Positions 50,970 to 61,672 of a stretch of DNA of 64,000 nt are shown one piece after another. Made by a program: the position numbers and the translations under genes. The DNA is from Hyphomicrobiales bacterium (GTDB lineage: Bacteria > Pseudomonadota > Alphaproteobacteria > Rhizobiales > Rhizobiaceae), in contig UBTY01000027.1 in the NCBI GenBank assembly GCA_900468535.1, positions 62,001 through 126,000 of the forward strand, read 5' to 3'. Position 1 is the first letter of the stretch, and every line of letters starts with the position of its first letter. Under the pieces are notes generated by a model, which was not told the origin of the DNA, did no database searches, and saw only the letters and a program-made list of their open reading frames with translations.

Positions 50970-51292
50970 CGCGCCGCTTCTTTCTTTATTGCCGGCTTGG
51001 TTCCGCCGGTGAAATACTAATCAACCTCGCCTGCAGGCAGCCGACAACCCTCATCCCATCTGCCCAGAAAGTCTTGGTATCAAATCGCAATCTTTTCCGC
51101 AACGTCGAAAAAAGCCTCCCGAATTTTATGGGAGACGCTGCCAGGATGGCCGTTTGCAATTGTCTGGCTATCGATCGAGACGATGGGAAAGCAGAGGTCG
51201 GTGGCGCGTCGCGAACATTTCGACAATCGAGAATTCGCTCACAGCAGATCGGCGCGAAGAATCGAGAGCGGCGGGTAAACGCCGCCCCTGTG
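50970..51292. other. Gap between ntrX and hfq
   Basis: These 323 bases hold no protein gene I can support. About 155 nt after the ntrX stop codon lies a minus-strand terminator (51108-51136). The remaining about 135 nt should contain the hfq promoter, but no clear CTTGAC/CTATAT pair is visible. In some relatives I recall other genes between ntrX and hfq; none is present here. Confidence 0.55.
51108..51136 (-). terminator. Terminator downstream of ntrX
   Basis: A 7-bp stem including one wobble (GTCTCCC/GGGAGGC) with a 9-nt loop is followed on the minus strand by six T residues. The 155 nt between ntrX and this hairpin form a long 3' region that could be processed into an RNA. Confidence 0.7.
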
Positions 51293-52657
51293 TCAGACGC
51301 CGAGCGACTTCAGCTTACGGTGCAAGGCCGAACGCTCCATGCCGACGAACTCCGCCGTCCGCGAGATGTTGCCGCCAAAGCGGTTGATCTGCGCGATCAG
51401 GTAGTCCTTCTCGAACATTTCGCGCGCTTCGCGCAGCGGCAACGTCATGATGTGGTAGTCGTTCTTGGCAGAAACCTTCGGCAGCATATCGCCAAGATCG
51501 GTCGGCAGCATTTCGGCGGTGATTGGTGCATCCGGGCCATCGGAGCGGGCAAGGATCATCAGCCGCTCGATGTTGTTGCGCAGCTGGCGGATGTTGCCCG
51601 GCCAATCATGCGCCTGCAGCACGGCCATCGCATCGTCGCCGATCCGGCGCGGACGGATGCCGGCCTGTTCGGAGATCTGCCTCATCAGCTGATCGACCAA
51701 GAACGGGATGTCTTCACGGCGCTCGGCCAGCGCCGGCACCTTGACCGGTACGACCGCCAGACGGTGATACAGATCTTCGCGAAACCAGCCCTCGGCGATA
51801 CGGCTCTCAAGATTGTAGGCTGTCGACGAGACAATGCGCACATCGACCTTCACCCGCTTGGAGCCGCCAACGCGCTCGAACTGCTGATCGACGAGAACGC
51901 GCAGGATCTTGTTCTGTGTCTCGCGCGGCATTTCACCGACTTCGTCGAGGTAGAGGATGCCCCGGTGCGCCTCTTCGAGCGCGCCGATCTTGCGCGCCTG
52001 TCCAGGTCCGCCCTCAGTGCCGAACAGGGCGATCTCCATCCGGTCAGGCGTGATATTGGCGGCGTTCAATGCCACGAAAGGCCCATTCGCACGCGTCGAC
52101 TTCTTATGGATCATGCGGGCGACGAGTTCCTTGCCGGATCCCGATGAGCCGAAGATCATGATGCGACTGTTTGTCGGCGATACCTTTTCGATGGTCTGGC
52201 GCAGCTGCGAGACTGCTACCGACGTGCCGATCAACTCAACCGGGTCGCCGGCCTTGCGCTTCAGTTCGGACACTTCTCGTTTCAGCTTGGAGTTCTCGAG
52301 CGCGCGTTCAGCAATCAGGATCAGCCGATCGGCCTTGAACGGCTTCTCGATGAAATCGAACGCACCCCGCTTGATGGCGGAAACGGCGGTCTCGATGTTG
52401 CCGTGGCCTGATATCATCACGACCGGAATATCAGGGTGGCGCGTCTTGATCTCGTCCAGCAACGACAGGCCGTCAAGCTTGCTGCCCTGCATCCAGATGT
52501 CGAGGAAGATCAGCCGTGGCGCACGGTCGGAGATCGCCGCAAGAGCGCTATCGCTATCGTGTGCCGTGCGGGTTTCATGCCCTTCATCGGAGAGAATGCC
52601 GGAGACAATCTCGCGGATGTCGTGCTCGTCATCGACGACCAGAATATCAGAGGCCAT
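51293..52657 (-). CDS. ntrX: Response regulator NtrX
   Basis: A 454-residue regulator partnered with NtrY. Receiver domain with phosphorylation site Asp53 (IFLDIW), AAA+ domain with GSSGSGKE and LYLDEVGEM, and a Fis-type HTH at the end (SRTAEFVGMERSALHRKLKSLGV). The sigma-54 contact loop GAFTGA is absent; the region reads FGTEGGPGQARK, as is usual for NtrX, so it probably regulates without sigma-54. The ATG at 52657 lies inside ntrY (11-nt overlap). Confidence 0.95.
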   Translation of the reverse strand: MASDILVVDDEHDIREIVSGILSDEGHETRTAHDSDSALAAISDRAPRLIFLDIWMQGSKLDGLSLLDEIKTRHPDIPVVMISGHGNIETAVSAIKRGAFDFIEKPFKADRLILIAERALENSKLKREVSELKRKAGDPVELIGTSVAVSQLRQTIEKVSPTNSRIMIFGSSGSGKELVARMIHKKSTRANGPFVALNAANITPDRMEIALFGTEGGPGQARKIGALEEAHRGILYLDEVGEMPRETQNKILRVLVDQQFERVGGSKRVKVDVRIVSSTAYNLESRIAEGWFREDLYHRLAVVPVKVPALAERREDIPFLVDQLMRQISEQAGIRPRRIGDDAMAVLQAHDWPGNIRQLRNNIERLMILARSDGPDAPITAEMLPTDLGDMLPKVSAKNDYHIMTLPLREAREMFEKDYLIAQINRFGGNISRTAEFVGMERSALHRKLKSLGV

Positions 52658-54911
52658 AAACACTTTCCTTGTCACTTGCGACCTGGGCCGAAGATGCGGC
52701 TTCCAAACGTGGCAGATGCACGCGGATCATCGCCCCTCGTCCCTGGTCGAAATCGGCGGGCGCATCATGCAACTCGAGCTGCCCGCCATGTTCCTCAATA
52801 ATCTTCTTTACGATGGCCAGACCGAGCCCTGTGCCCTTCTCGCGCATCGTCATATACGGTTCCAGAATGCTGTGACGGTTCTCGACCGGCAGGCCGCGAC
52901 CGTTGTCGACCACGTCGACGGTAAAACGGTCCCGTGCAGGATCGAGCGATGCGCGCACGAGGATTTTCCGCTCGTCTCGTTCACCGCTCGGCACGGCTTC
53001 GATCGCTTCCACCGCATTCTTGATCAGATTGCCGAACGCCTGACCCAGCATGCGGCTGTCAAACTGTCCTTCGAGTGGCTGCTCGCCCAATTCCTGCAAG
53101 AAGGTGACGTGGCTGTTGCCCATCTCACGCAGGAACACTGCGTCGTGCAGGATCTTGCGCAGGTCGCTCGGTTCCTTGATCGGCTTCGGCATGCGCGCGA
53201 AGGATGAGAACTCATCGACCATGCGCCCGATGTCACCGACCTGCCTGATAATGGTCTCGGTGCATTGATCGAAAACGCTGCGGTCATCCTGGTTGATCTG
53301 CTTGCCATAGCGGCGCTGGATGCGCTCCGCCGACAGTTGGATCGGTGTCAGCGGGTTCTTGATCTCATGGGCGATGCGCCGGGCGACGTCGCCCCAGGCA
53401 GTCGAGCGCTGGGCGATCACCAGATCGGTGATGTCATCGAGCGTGATGACATAGGACTCGCTCATGTCGCGGACTTCCTCGCGCGTCACCTGAACGCTCA
53501 GCGTCCGGACGGTACCGGCCCTCACAAGAGCTATCTGCTTGCGGAAGTCGCCGCGATAGCGGGCTGCAGCTTCCGTCAGCACCTGATCAACCTCAGGTGC
53601 AATCTCGGAAAGCTGCATGCCCAGCATCTTCGATGCCGGCAACGCCATCAGTGCTTCGGCCGAACTGTTGACAATGGTGATCCGGCGGTCGTGTTCGACA
53701 CCGATCACCGAGGCGGTCACGCCTGACAGCACCGCTTCGATGAAGCGACGGCGGTCGTCCACTTCGTCCTTCGCTTCCAGGATTTCGTCGCGCTGCGTGC
53801 GGATTTCGGAAATCATCTTGTTGAAAGTGCGCGACAGGTTGGCAACGTCCCCATCGACGGCATGGACGGGCACGACGATATCCATATTGCCGGAGGCAAC
53901 GCTGTCGGCCGCCGTGATCAGCAGGCGGATCGGGCGCACGATGCGGTCGGCGACAGCGATCGCCGTCCAGATCGCGGCAAGCAGGACGATCAGAGCAAAG
54001 CCGATGTAGAGAACCGCGAAGGCGATCTGCAGCGAGAAGCGCCCCGCCTCCATGGATTTATATTCGGTGGCGTTCTCCTCCATCATCCGCATTGCGGTCA
54101 TGACTTTGGGATCGACCGCCCGGACGGTGTAGAGGAAGGCACCGTCGATCGCCTCAAGCTTGATGATGGCGCCGACGAGGTTCGTAACACCCGGAGGAAT
54201 TAGCGTCGGCTGACCGGCAGCGGCCTTGTTCAGCGCATCCTGTGGTATGGCAGGAAGAGGCTTTTCCGTCTGGATGTCTGCCTGGGTGATGACCGACCCG
54301 TCCGACTTCACCAGGAAAGCGCCCAGAAGACCGCGCCCGCGCGCCTGCCGCGTCATCATGTCCGCGAAGCCAGTCCTGTCGAGACTGAAGAGCTGGCGAT
54401 TGCGCTCGAGATCGTTTGCCATCGAGACGGTCTGGCCCTGCAGGTAGCTGGCGTTCTCCATCATGTACGCCTGACCGATATTGCGGGACGAACTGATGAT
54501 GGACTGCGTGCGCAGGGCGAACCACCGGTCGAGACCGGCGTTCAAGGTAATACTTGCGAAAATCGCAACGAGAATCGCCGGCGTGATCGCGACGATCGAG
54601 AACAGGACAACAATGCGGATATGGAGACGCGCCGCTGCGCGACCGCGTCTGCGGGCCTTGAGCAGCCGCGACACCTCGCGACCGATCAGCGCCATCAGGC
54701 CAAGCACGAAAAACGAATTGATGACAACGGACGTGATGACAACGGGCGATGTCGGCGCGATAGGCGTCAGGCCGAGAAGAACGAACAGCGTCAGCGTGGC
54801 GCACAAAAGCGCGCCGCCGGCCAGAACAAGACCCGGAAGAGCAAACAGTGCGCGACGATCGGTTACGGTCGTCACCGACTCGTCTTCCGACGGTACCGCT
54901 TCCTGTTTCAT
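52647..54911 (-). CDS. ntrY: Sensor histidine kinase NtrY
   Basis: A 754-residue membrane kinase. About three N-terminal helices (about residues 13-110), a periplasmic sensor, another helix near 285-310, HAMP (about 310-365), PAS (about 375-480), a histidine kinase domain with [16 protein letters not shown], and the ATPase motifs DNGRGLP and GTGLGLAIVKKI. NtrYX responds to nitrogen and, in relatives, to oxygen or redox state and controls envelope and cell-cycle genes. It lies 189 nt downstream of ntrC, a gap with repeated AACGCA boxes. Confidence 0.95.
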   Translation of the reverse strand: MKQEAVPSEDESVTTVTDRRALFALPGLVLAGGALLCATLTLFVLLGLTPIAPTSPVVITSVVINSFFVLGLMALIGREVSRLLKARRRGRAAARLHIRIVVLFSIVAITPAILVAIFASITLNAGLDRWFALRTQSIISSSRNIGQAYMMENASYLQGQTVSMANDLERNRQLFSLDRTGFADMMTRQARGRGLLGAFLVKSDGSVITQADIQTEKPLPAIPQDALNKAAAGQPTLIPPGVTNLVGAIIKLEAIDGAFLYTVRAVDPKVMTAMRMMEENATEYKSMEAGRFSLQIAFAVLYIGFALIVLLAAIWTAIAVADRIVRPIRLLITAADSVASGNMDIVVPVHAVDGDVANLSRTFNKMISEIRTQRDEILEAKDEVDDRRRFIEAVLSGVTASVIGVEHDRRITIVNSSAEALMALPASKMLGMQLSEIAPEVDQVLTEAAARYRGDFRKQIALVRAGTVRTLSVQVTREEVRDMSESYVITLDDITDLVIAQRSTAWGDVARRIAHEIKNPLTPIQLSAERIQRRYGKQINQDDRSVFDQCTETIIRQVGDIGRMVDEFSSFARMPKPIKEPSDLRKILHDAVFLREMGNSHVTFLQELGEQPLEGQFDSRMLGQAFGNLIKNAVEAIEAVPSGERDERKILVRASLDPARDRFTVDVVDNGRGLPVENRHSILEPYMTMREKGTGLGLAIVKKIIEEHGGQLELHDAPADFDQGRGAMIRVHLPRLEAASSAQVASDKESVYGL

Positions 54912-55032
54912 GACCCATCTCCTAACGGCGGATCAACCGCCGCACCCCGCAAAGTGGGATCGGGCAACTGCACAACCGCCTCGGCTCAAAGCAATTTTGA
55001 GCGAGAACCTCGGAGGCCGGACTAGTCGCTGG

Positions 55033-55105
55033 AACGCAACCCCTTGCGTGACTTATAAGCAACGCAATGTGGCGAAAATGCAACGCACCTTGTCACATTG
55101 TCAAG
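55033..55105. promoter_or_regulatory. AACGCA box cluster and possible promoter upstream of ntrY
   Basis: AACGCA occurs at 55033, 55061 and 55082, and inverted as TTGCGT at 55044-55049, which forms a perfect inverted repeat with ACGCAA at 55062-55067. On the minus strand CTTGAC (55100-55105) matches the rhizobial -35 box and overlaps the ntrC stop codon. The set suggests that ntrYX has its own regulated promoter. Confidence 0.4.
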
Positions 55106-56552
55106 CGCTGCGGGAGCTTCTGTAGACGGAAACACCGAGCTCCCTGATCTTCTTTCGCAGTGTATTGCGATTTAAACCAAGCAGATCGGCAGCCTTGATC
55201 TGGTTGCCACGCGTCGCCGTCAGCGCGGCTAGAATCAGCGGATATTCCATCTCCGTCAGAACGCGATCATAAAGGCCTGGAGGCGGCAAATTCTCGCCAA
55301 AGCTGGCAAAATAGGTCCGCATGTTCTCTTCGACTGCCTGGGAGATCGTCATGTTGCCACTCGGCATCGGGCCCTTTTCGATCGGGCTGTCAGGCACGTC
55401 GGACCGAAGCTCGGCCTCGATGATTTCGCGCGTTATGACGTCCTGTGGATAAAGCGCCATCAGGCGACGAATAAGGTTCTCGAGTTCGCGAACGTTACCC
55501 GGCCAAGCATAGGCCTTCATCAGGTCCAGCGCTTCCTGATCGAAGCGCTTCGAGCCCAAGCCTTCCTTTTCCGCCTGCTGGATGAAATGGCGGACGAGGT
55601 CCGGAATGTCCTCGGCACGGTCGCGAAGAGGCGGCAGCCGCAGAGGGACGACGTTGAGGCGATAGTAAAGATCCTCGCGGAAGAGACCTTGGTTGATGGC
55701 CTGCTTCAGATCCTTGTTGGTCGCGGCAACGATGCGGACGTCGGTGCGGATCGGCGTGCGACCGCCAACGGTCGTATACTCGCCCTGCTGCAGCACGCGC
55801 AGAAGGCGCGTCTGGGCATCCATCGGCATGTCGCCGATTTCATCCAGGAAGAGTGTGCCGCCCTCGGCCTGCTCGAAACGTCCGGTGGAGCGCGTCTGCG
55901 CGCCGGTGAAGGCACCCTTCTCGTGGCCGAAAAGTTCCGACTCGATCAGATCGCGCGGAATGGCCGCCATGTTGATGGCGACGAACGGACCATTGCGCCG
56001 CTTGCCGTAATCATGGAGCGCGCGCGCCACCAGCTCCTTACCGGTACCGGACTCGCCCGTGATCATGAGCGTCAGGTCGGTCTGCATCAGGCGTGCAAGG
56101 ACGCGATAGATTTCCTGCATGGCGGCTGAGCGACCGACCAGCGGCATGCCATCCTGCATGTCTTCGTCAAGCTTCGCCGGCTTACGCTTCGGCTCGGCCA
56201 ACGCCCGACCGATGATGCCGATCAACTCGGTCAGGTCGAACGGCTTCGGGAGATAGTCGTAGGCTCCCTTCTCGGAAGCCTTGATCGCGGTCATGAACGT
56301 GTTCTGCGCGCTCATCACGAGAACAGGCAGATCCGGCCGCGCCTTCTTGATGCGTGGCAGAAGATCGAAAGCATTTTCGTCAGGCATCACGACATCGGTG
56401 ACGACGAGGTCGCCCTCGCCTGCCGACACCCAACGCCACAGCGTCGCTGCATTCGAAGTAATGCGTACATCATAGCCGGCACGGCTCAAGGCCTGATTAA
56501 GCACGGTACGAATTGCCGCATCATCATCTGCGACGAGGATCGTTGCTGTCAT
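55101..56552 (-). CDS. ntrC: Nitrogen response regulator NtrC
   Basis: A 483-residue sigma-54 activator that turns on nitrogen-scavenging genes when phosphorylated by NtrB. Receiver with Asp53 (VVTDVVMP), AAA+ domain with GESGTGKE, the sigma-54 loop GAFTGA ([13 protein letters not shown]) and [10 protein letters not shown], and a Fis HTH at the end ([24 protein letters not shown]). The start ATG overlaps the ntrB stop codon by 4 nt, so the two are translationally coupled. Confidence 0.97.
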   Translation of the reverse strand: MTATILVADDDAAIRTVLNQALSRAGYDVRITSNAATLWRWVSAGEGDLVVTDVVMPDENAFDLLPRIKKARPDLPVLVMSAQNTFMTAIKASEKGAYDYLPKPFDLTELIGIIGRALAEPKRKPAKLDEDMQDGMPLVGRSAAMQEIYRVLARLMQTDLTLMITGESGTGKELVARALHDYGKRRNGPFVAINMAAIPRDLIESELFGHEKGAFTGAQTRSTGRFEQAEGGTLFLDEIGDMPMDAQTRLLRVLQQGEYTTVGGRTPIRTDVRIVAATNKDLKQAINQGLFREDLYYRLNVVPLRLPPLRDRAEDIPDLVRHFIQQAEKEGLGSKRFDQEALDLMKAYAWPGNVRELENLIRRLMALYPQDVITREIIEAELRSDVPDSPIEKGPMPSGNMTISQAVEENMRTYFASFGENLPPPGLYDRVLTEMEYPLILAALTATRGNQIKAADLLGLNRNTLRKKIRELGVSVYRSSRSA

Positions 56553-57703
56553 CGAGAAGGTCCTGTGGGAGTTTTGATTGTTGCGTCTTCAAGCGACGCA
56601 TCCTTGGAAGCAGGCATGAGAACGCGGAACGTCGTGCGATTGCTCTGGCTGTCGCATTCGATAATGCCGCCATGATCACCGATGATCTTAGCCACCAGCG
56701 CCAAGCCAAGCCCGCTGCCGTTGGTCTTGGTCGTGATGAAGGGATCAAACAGATGCGGCAGAAGATCCGATGGAACGCCGGGGCCGTTGTCCTGCACGCA
56801 GAATTCCAGCGGCAATGAAATCTTTTCTCGCGTCCCGGCCACCGACAGACGTATGCCCGGGCGATACGCAGTCGTCAGGACGATCTCACCGTCGGGCCGA
56901 TCGCCGATCGCCTCTGCGGCGTTCTTCACGAGGTTGAGAAACACTTGGACGAGCTGATCGCGATTCGCATAAACCGAGGGCAGCGAAGGATCGTAGTTTT
57001 CTGTGATACGCAGATGACGGGCAAATCCTGCCTTTGCCACGGCCTTCACATGATCGAGTACCGAGTGAATGTTGACGGGCACGCGATCGACGGGGCGTTC
57101 GTCCGAGAAGACCTCCATACGATCGACAAGCGACACGATTCTGTCAGTCTCGTCGCAGATCAAGCGCGTCAGCGCCCGGTCGTCGTCGATCACAGATTGC
57201 TCGAGAAGCTGGGCAGCGCCGCGAATGCCCGACAGCGGGTTCTTGATCTCGTGCGCAAGCATCGATGCAAGACCGGTGACCGATCGAGCAGCCGCGCGGT
57301 GCGTCAACTGACGGTCGATCTTGTCGGCCATCGAGCGCTCCTGGAAGACGATCACGACGCATCCCGGCTCGCTGATAACAGGCGCGACATAGATGTCGAC
57401 CAGCTTGTCCTGGCCCAAACGAGGCGAACTGAGATCGACGCGATACTCGCTGATCGGCGCCCGACGTTCGCGGACCTGATCGATCAACGCCAGAAGCGGG
57501 CTGCCGAAGGGAATGAAGGTCGAAATCTTGTATCGGGCGAGATGAGAGGCGCTCGCTCCGAAGAAGGCCTCCGCTTCCCAGTTTGCAAAGGACACAAGGC
57601 CCGCGTCGTTGACCATCACCACCGGGTTTTGAATGGCGTTGAGCACGGCCATGGCGACAGAACTGCCGCCCTGATCGGCAGAGAACGGCACATCGGATGT
57701 CAT
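56549..57703 (-). CDS. ntrB: Nitrogen sensor kinase NtrB
   Basis: A 384-residue soluble kinase/phosphatase for NtrC, controlled in the family by the PII protein. N-terminal PAS (residues about 15-125), phosphoacceptor histidine in [20 protein letters not shown], and ATPase motifs QDNGPGVP and [12 protein letters not shown]. There is no membrane segment. It overlaps dusB by 4 nt upstream and ntrC by 4 nt downstream. Confidence 0.97.
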   Translation of the reverse strand: MTSDVPFSADQGGSSVAMAVLNAIQNPVVMVNDAGLVSFANWEAEAFFGASASHLARYKISTFIPFGSPLLALIDQVRERRAPISEYRVDLSSPRLGQDKLVDIYVAPVISEPGCVVIVFQERSMADKIDRQLTHRAAARSVTGLASMLAHEIKNPLSGIRGAAQLLEQSVIDDDRALTRLICDETDRIVSLVDRMEVFSDERPVDRVPVNIHSVLDHVKAVAKAGFARHLRITENYDPSLPSVYANRDQLVQVFLNLVKNAAEAIGDRPDGEIVLTTAYRPGIRLSVAGTREKISLPLEFCVQDNGPGVPSDLLPHLFDPFITTKTNGSGLGLALVAKIIGDHGGIIECDSQSNRTTFRVLMPASKDASLEDATIKTPTGPSR

Positions 57704-58701
57704 GCGGCCTCCTGCGTTCTTGTGTTCGGTGCCGTGGATGCAAAGGCCTGCTCCAGACGCTCGATGACCTCTTTCTGGTCGCGCGCCGTCATGATTGCCG
57801 CCTTCTCATCCGCAGGCAGCGCTGGCGCAAAACGTTCCAGATACCAGCCGAGATGCTTGCGTGCGTGCCTGACGGCAACCGCTTCGCCGTAGAACTCGAT
57901 CATCATCCGGTAATGCTCGATCACGATAGAGGGAATGTCGGCGGGTGCCGGTGGTTTGGCGCCCGCGATAGCGCCGACATGCCAGGGCCGCCCCTGACTG
58001 CCGCGTCCGATCATCACTGCGTCCGCTCCCGAGCGGCGCAATATTTCCTTGGCGTCCTGCACGGTTTCGACGTCGCCATTGGCGACGAGCGGCACGGAAA
58101 TGACATCGCGGACGGCGCGGATCGCGTCCCAATCGGCACGCCCCTCGTAAAACTGCATACGCGTCCGACCATGGATCGTGATCAGCTGAACGCCTGCCTC
58201 TTCGGCACGTCTGGCGATATCGGGCGCATTCAGCGAATTTTCGTCCCAACCCAGTCGCATCTTCAACGTGACTGGCACGTCGACCGCCTTCACGGCTGCT
58301 TCGATTAACTGAAGTGCATGATCGGGGTCGCGCATCAAGGCCGAGCCGGAATAGCCGCCGATGACCTTTTTCGCCGGGCAGCCCATGTTGATGTCGATAA
58401 TATCCGCGCCGTGGCCGGCGGCGATCTTCGCCGCCTCCGCCATCCAATGCGCCTCGCGCCCGGCAAGCTGGACCATGTGCGGCCGAAAGCCGGCGGCCTC
58501 AAGCCGCGCCCACGATTCCGAGGTGCTGTTGACGAGTTCGCGACTTGCCACCATCTCGGTGACAACAAGGCCAGCGCCGTAGCGCCAGGCCAGCTGACGG
58601 AAAGGCATATCTGTAACGCCGGACATCGGTGCCAGGACGACGCGATTGCGAATACCTACATTTCCGATCCGCAGAGGGGATGCGAGGTCTATGTCAGACA
58701 A
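57700..58701 (-). CDS. dusB: tRNA-dihydrouridine synthase (NifR3-type)
   Basis: A 333-residue flavoprotein that reduces specific uridines in the tRNA D-loop. [15 protein letters not shown] begins the TIM barrel; the catalytic cysteine is in [14 protein letters not shown]-binding residues are in VANGDVET and [10 protein letters not shown]. It heads the dusB-ntrB-ntrC operon, the conserved arrangement that gave rhizobial dusB its older name nifR3. The gene is divergent from ispDF across 165 nt. Confidence 0.95.
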   Translation of the reverse strand: MSDIDLASPLRIGNVGIRNRVVLAPMSGVTDMPFRQLAWRYGAGLVVTEMVASRELVNSTSESWARLEAAGFRPHMVQLAGREAHWMAEAAKIAAGHGADIIDINMGCPAKKVIGGYSGSALMRDPDHALQLIEAAVKAVDVPVTLKMRLGWDENSLNAPDIARRAEEAGVQLITIHGRTRMQFYEGRADWDAIRAVRDVISVPLVANGDVETVQDAKEILRRSGADAVMIGRGSQGRPWHVGAIAGAKPPAPADIPSIVIEHYRMMIEFYGEAVAVRHARKHLGWYLERFAPALPADEKAAIMTARDQKEVIERLEQAFASTAPNTRTQEAA

Positions 58702-58866
58702 TTGATTATCTTTCAGGCACGCCGTTTTCGTGCATTATTTTTAGACAGGTTTGAGGGGCTTGCCAAGAGGGCTGCGCTCGAATTGACATTTTTCGGGCAG
58801 ATGCTGGAAATCGGTGCGCCAAGCCGTTAGAGCACCTATGCAAAGCATTCCATTTTCTGGGGATTT

Positions 58867-60081
58867 ATGCCGCAAATGCATCAAAAGCAACCGATATCGG
58901 CGGGTATTGTCGTGGTTGCCGCCGGCCGCGGCGAACGTGCGGGCGCATCTGTTGAGGGTCCCAAGCAATACCGTTCGATCGGTGGAAAACCTGTCATCGC
59001 TCATACACTCGAGATGTTCCGGAGCTGGCCATCGACCACCCACATCATTGTGGTCATTCATCCCGATGACGAGATTCTGTTCGCAAACGCGCTGAACTTT
59101 GTAGAGGATGGTGCTGATATCTCTACCGTTCACGGTGGTGCGACGCGGCAGCAATCGGTGCTCGCCGGCTTGCGTGCCTTGCGGGACAAGGATGTGACCG
59201 ACGTGCTCATCCACGATGCCGTCCGGCCATTCTTTGACCTCGCTTTGCTGGAGCGCATTGCTGAGGCGCTTTCCGCAGGTACGCCGGCTGTGCTGCCGGC
59301 AATTCCCGTTGCGGATACGCTGAAGCGGTCGGACGAGAACGCCACTGTGGTAGATACAGTCCCGCGGACACGTCTCTACGCGGCGCAGACACCACAGTCC
59401 TTCAAGTACAATAAGATCCTCGCTGCCCATGAAGACGCGGCCGCAGCAGGCAAGACAGACTTTACCGACGACGCCGCAATCGCGGAGTGGGCCGGTATTC
59501 CGGTCAAGATCGTCGACGGCAGCGTCGACAACGTGAAACTCACAGTGAAGCGTGACATTGCAATGGCTGACGAACGACTCTCCCTCACCGCCCTTCCGGA
59601 TGTGCGCACCGGCAACGGTTACGACGTCCACCAACTCGTGCCTGGCGACGGCGTGACGCTCTGCGGCGTCTTCATTCCGCACGACCAAACGCTGAAAGGC
59701 CACTCCGACGCGGACGTGGCGCTGCACGCATTGACGGACGCGCTGCTCGCGACTTGCGGCGCCGGCGATATCGGCGATCATTTTCCGCCGTCGGATCCGC
59801 AATGGAAGGGTGCGCCATCGCGCATCTTCATCGAGCATGCAGCAAAGATCGTACGCGAACGCGGCGGAACGATCATGAATGCCGACGTGTCGCTGATCGC
59901 CGAGGCGCCAAGAGTCGGGCCGCATCGCGACGAGATGCGCGCCAAGCTGTCCGAATTTCTTGGCATCACAGTCGACCGCTGCTCGGTAAAGGCAACGACG
60001 AACGAGACGATCGGCTTCGTCGGTCGGCGCGAGGGTATCGCGGCGATCGCCACCGCGACTGTCGTCTATCGGAGCCTCTAA
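58867..60081 (+). CDS. ispDF: Bifunctional IspD/IspF isoprenoid enzyme
   Basis: A 404-residue fusion of two steps of the MEP pathway. Residues about 1-235 are IspD, the CTP:methylerythritol phosphate cytidylyltransferase ([23 protein letters not shown]); residues about 245-404 are IspF, the cyclodiphosphate synthase ([31 protein letters not shown] with its zinc ligands). This fusion is typical of alphaproteobacteria. The fused protein skips the middle enzyme IspE, which is encoded elsewhere. Confidence 0.97.
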   Translation: MPQMHQKQPISAGIVVVAAGRGERAGASVEGPKQYRSIGGKPVIAHTLEMFRSWPSTTHIIVVIHPDDEILFANALNFVEDGADISTVHGGATRQQSVLAGLRALRDKDVTDVLIHDAVRPFFDLALLERIAEALSAGTPAVLPAIPVADTLKRSDENATVVDTVPRTRLYAAQTPQSFKYNKILAAHEDAAAAGKTDFTDDAAIAEWAGIPVKIVDGSVDNVKLTVKRDIAMADERLSLTALPDVRTGNGYDVHQLVPGDGVTLCGVFIPHDQTLKGHSDADVALHALTDALLATCGAGDIGDHFPPSDPQWKGAPSRIFIEHAAKIVRERGGTIMNADVSLIAEAPRVGPHRDEMRAKLSEFLGITVDRCSVKATTNETIGFVGRREGIAAIATATVVYRSL

Positions 60082-60082
60082 T

Positions 60083-60583
60083 ATGAGTATCTTTCCTGAC
60101 GATATCATCGCGCAGGCAGAGGCAATCATTCGCGACTTCACGGCCGCAGGCCTGATGGTGTCGACGGCGGAGTCCTGTACTGGCGGGCTGATTGCCGGCG
60201 CCCTGACTGAAATTTCAGGATCGTCTGCTGTCGTGGACAGAGGTTTCGTCACCTACACGAATACCGCCAAGATGGAGATGCTTGGCGTGCAGGAGGAAAC
60301 ACTGATCCGGTTCGGCGCGGTCTCGGAGGAGACAGCGCGGCAGATGGTCCATGGCGCCCTCTTTCGCTCCCGTGCCGCCATCGCGGTCGCTGTCACCGGC
60401 ATCGCGGGGCCTGGCGGCGGATCGGCTGAAAAGCCGGTCGGACTGGTCCACCTCGCCGCCAAGTCGCGTACAGGCGGCCTCCTTCATCGGAAGATGCTCT
60501 ATGGCGACATCGGTCGCGCCGAAGTGCGTCTCGCGACAGTCAGAACCGCGCTCAGCATGATCCGGGAACTGGCTCAGCCGTAG
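60083..60583 (+). CDS. pncC: CinA-family nicotinamide-nucleotide amidase
   Basis: A 166-residue stand-alone CinA C-terminal domain that deamidates nicotinamide mononucleotide in NAD salvage. TAESCTGGLI holds the catalytic serine and GFVTYTNTAKMEMLGV and VTGIAGPGGGSAEKPVG complete the active site. The ATG at 60083 follows the ispDF stop codon by one base and uses a GGAG inside ispDF, so the two are coupled. Its last 10 nt overlap the end of the converging START-domain gene. Confidence 0.92.
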   Translation: MSIFPDDIIAQAEAIIRDFTAAGLMVSTAESCTGGLIAGALTEISGSSAVVDRGFVTYTNTAKMEMLGVQEETLIRFGAVSEETARQMVHGALFRSRAAIAVAVTGIAGPGGGSAEKPVGLVHLAAKSRTGGLLHRKMLYGDIGRAEVRLATVRTALSMIRELAQP

Positions 60584-61017
60584 ATTTTTGTCGCCCGCGT
60601 TTCGAAGGCTTCCGAGAACATGCGGAAGGCGCGATCGAACATCGAGCCCATGACCGCGCCGAGGATACGGCTCTTGAACTCGTAATCGATGAAGAAGTGG
60701 ACGTTGCTGCCCGTAGCCGTATCCTCGAAGCGCCAGCGATTGTCGAGATAGCGGAATGGCCCGTCGATATATTTGACCTCGATGACGCGTTCGGCCCGGT
60801 TCAAAAGCACCTGCGTCGTGAAGGTCTCGCGGATCGCCTTGTAGCCGACGGTCATATCGGCAATCAGCAGGACCTTGCCGTCACGCTCCTTGCGGCTGCG
60901 GATGCTCAGCGCCTCGCAGAGCGGAAGGAACTGCGGATAGTGCTCGACGTCGGCGACGAGGTCGAACATCTGATCAGCGGAATGCGGGACGGGGCGATGC
61001 GTTTCGAACTGAGGCAT
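60574..61017 (-). CDS. RatA/Coq10-like START domain protein
   Basis: A 147-residue protein of the polyketide cyclase/START family (MPQFETHRPVPHSADQMFDLVADVEHYPQFLPLCEALSIRSR). The same family includes Coq10, a quinone-binding helper of respiration, and E. coli RatA, described as a ribosome association toxin; from sequence I favour a Coq10-type role because the neighbours are lipoate and pyruvate dehydrogenase genes. It starts 9 nt after the small ATPase gene ends and overlaps pncC by 10 nt at its 3' end. Confidence 0.88.
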   Translation of the reverse strand: MPQFETHRPVPHSADQMFDLVADVEHYPQFLPLCEALSIRSRKERDGKVLLIADMTVGYKAIRETFTTQVLLNRAERVIEVKYIDGPFRYLDNRWRFEDTATGSNVHFFIDYEFKSRILGAVMGSMFDRAFRMFSEAFETRATKIYG

Positions 61018-61026
61018 GACCGGCAG

Positions 61027-61599
61027 TTAAGTTGGAGCGCCGAGAAGATCAAGAAGTTGGTTTACCTCGCGCCGGCTTTTCAGCTGAAAAACGGGGACAT
61101 CAGGCCCATGCCTGTCGAGTCCGGCGATTACCAGAGGCGTAAAGCGCTTCTCGAACGTCCAGATGTAAGTCAGGAACTCGCGGTCCGGCAGGCGTTCCAC
61201 GCAGCCGGCCGCCATGTCCGGCCTCGTCCTGCCGAAATGGAAGAATGCGCGTTTGCAGATGCCCCACAGGCAAAGCCAGCGCGGCATTCGAACCCAGACA
61301 ACAAGCTCGGCACGCGGGAGACGAAGGTCGAAGGTCGACGGACCGGTCCCGTCCATCAGCCACCGTTCGCCCGCCACAACTTCGGTGATCAGGCGACGCT
61401 CTTCGTCCTTCGAACGCTTGATCCAACCCGGAAGCCAGAAGAACTCCTTGTCCATCGAGAAATATGGAAGATCGAGCCTGCGACTGATCTTTCGCGACAA
61501 GGTGCTCTTGCCGCCGCCGGAGCAGCCGATGATCATGATGCGCGCGGACTGCCTGAGCAGGCCCGCGGCTTTCCGCGTATCCTCGATGTAAGCCGGCAT
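61027..61599 (-). CDS. Small P-loop ATPase (FlaR / topology-modulation-like)
   Basis: A 190-residue adenylate-kinase-like protein with Walker A MIIGCSGGGKSTLSRKI and SMDKEFFWLPGWI, a pattern shared with proteins annotated as DNA topology modulation protein FlaR; the true substrate is unknown. The ATG at 61599 (MPAYIEDTRK) begins the domain; longer frames run into the lipA terminator. It sits between lipA and the START gene on the same strand. Confidence 0.8.
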   Translation of the reverse strand: MPAYIEDTRKAAGLLRQSARIMIIGCSGGGKSTLSRKISRRLDLPYFSMDKEFFWLPGWIKRSKDEERRLITEVVAGERWLMDGTGPSTFDLRLPRAELVVWVRMPRWLCLWGICKRAFFHFGRTRPDMAAGCVERLPDREFLTYIWTFEKRFTPLVIAGLDRHGPDVPVFQLKSRREVNQLLDLLGAPT

Positions 61600-61619
61600 T
61601 TCTCTTCGCCTCCGCAAAC

Positions 61620-61649
61620 AAAAAGCCGCGGGAAAATCGCCGCGGCTTT
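61620..61649 (-). terminator. Terminator of lipA
   Basis: A perfect 7-bp GC-only stem (GCCGCGG/CCGCGGC), extended by AA/TT, with an 8-nt loop is followed on the minus strand by five T residues. It lies 24 nt past the lipA stop codon and before the ATPase gene, so the downstream genes need their own promoter or read-through. Confidence 0.85.
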
Positions 61650-61672
61650 CGAAAATTGCAAGCGCTCGTTGA

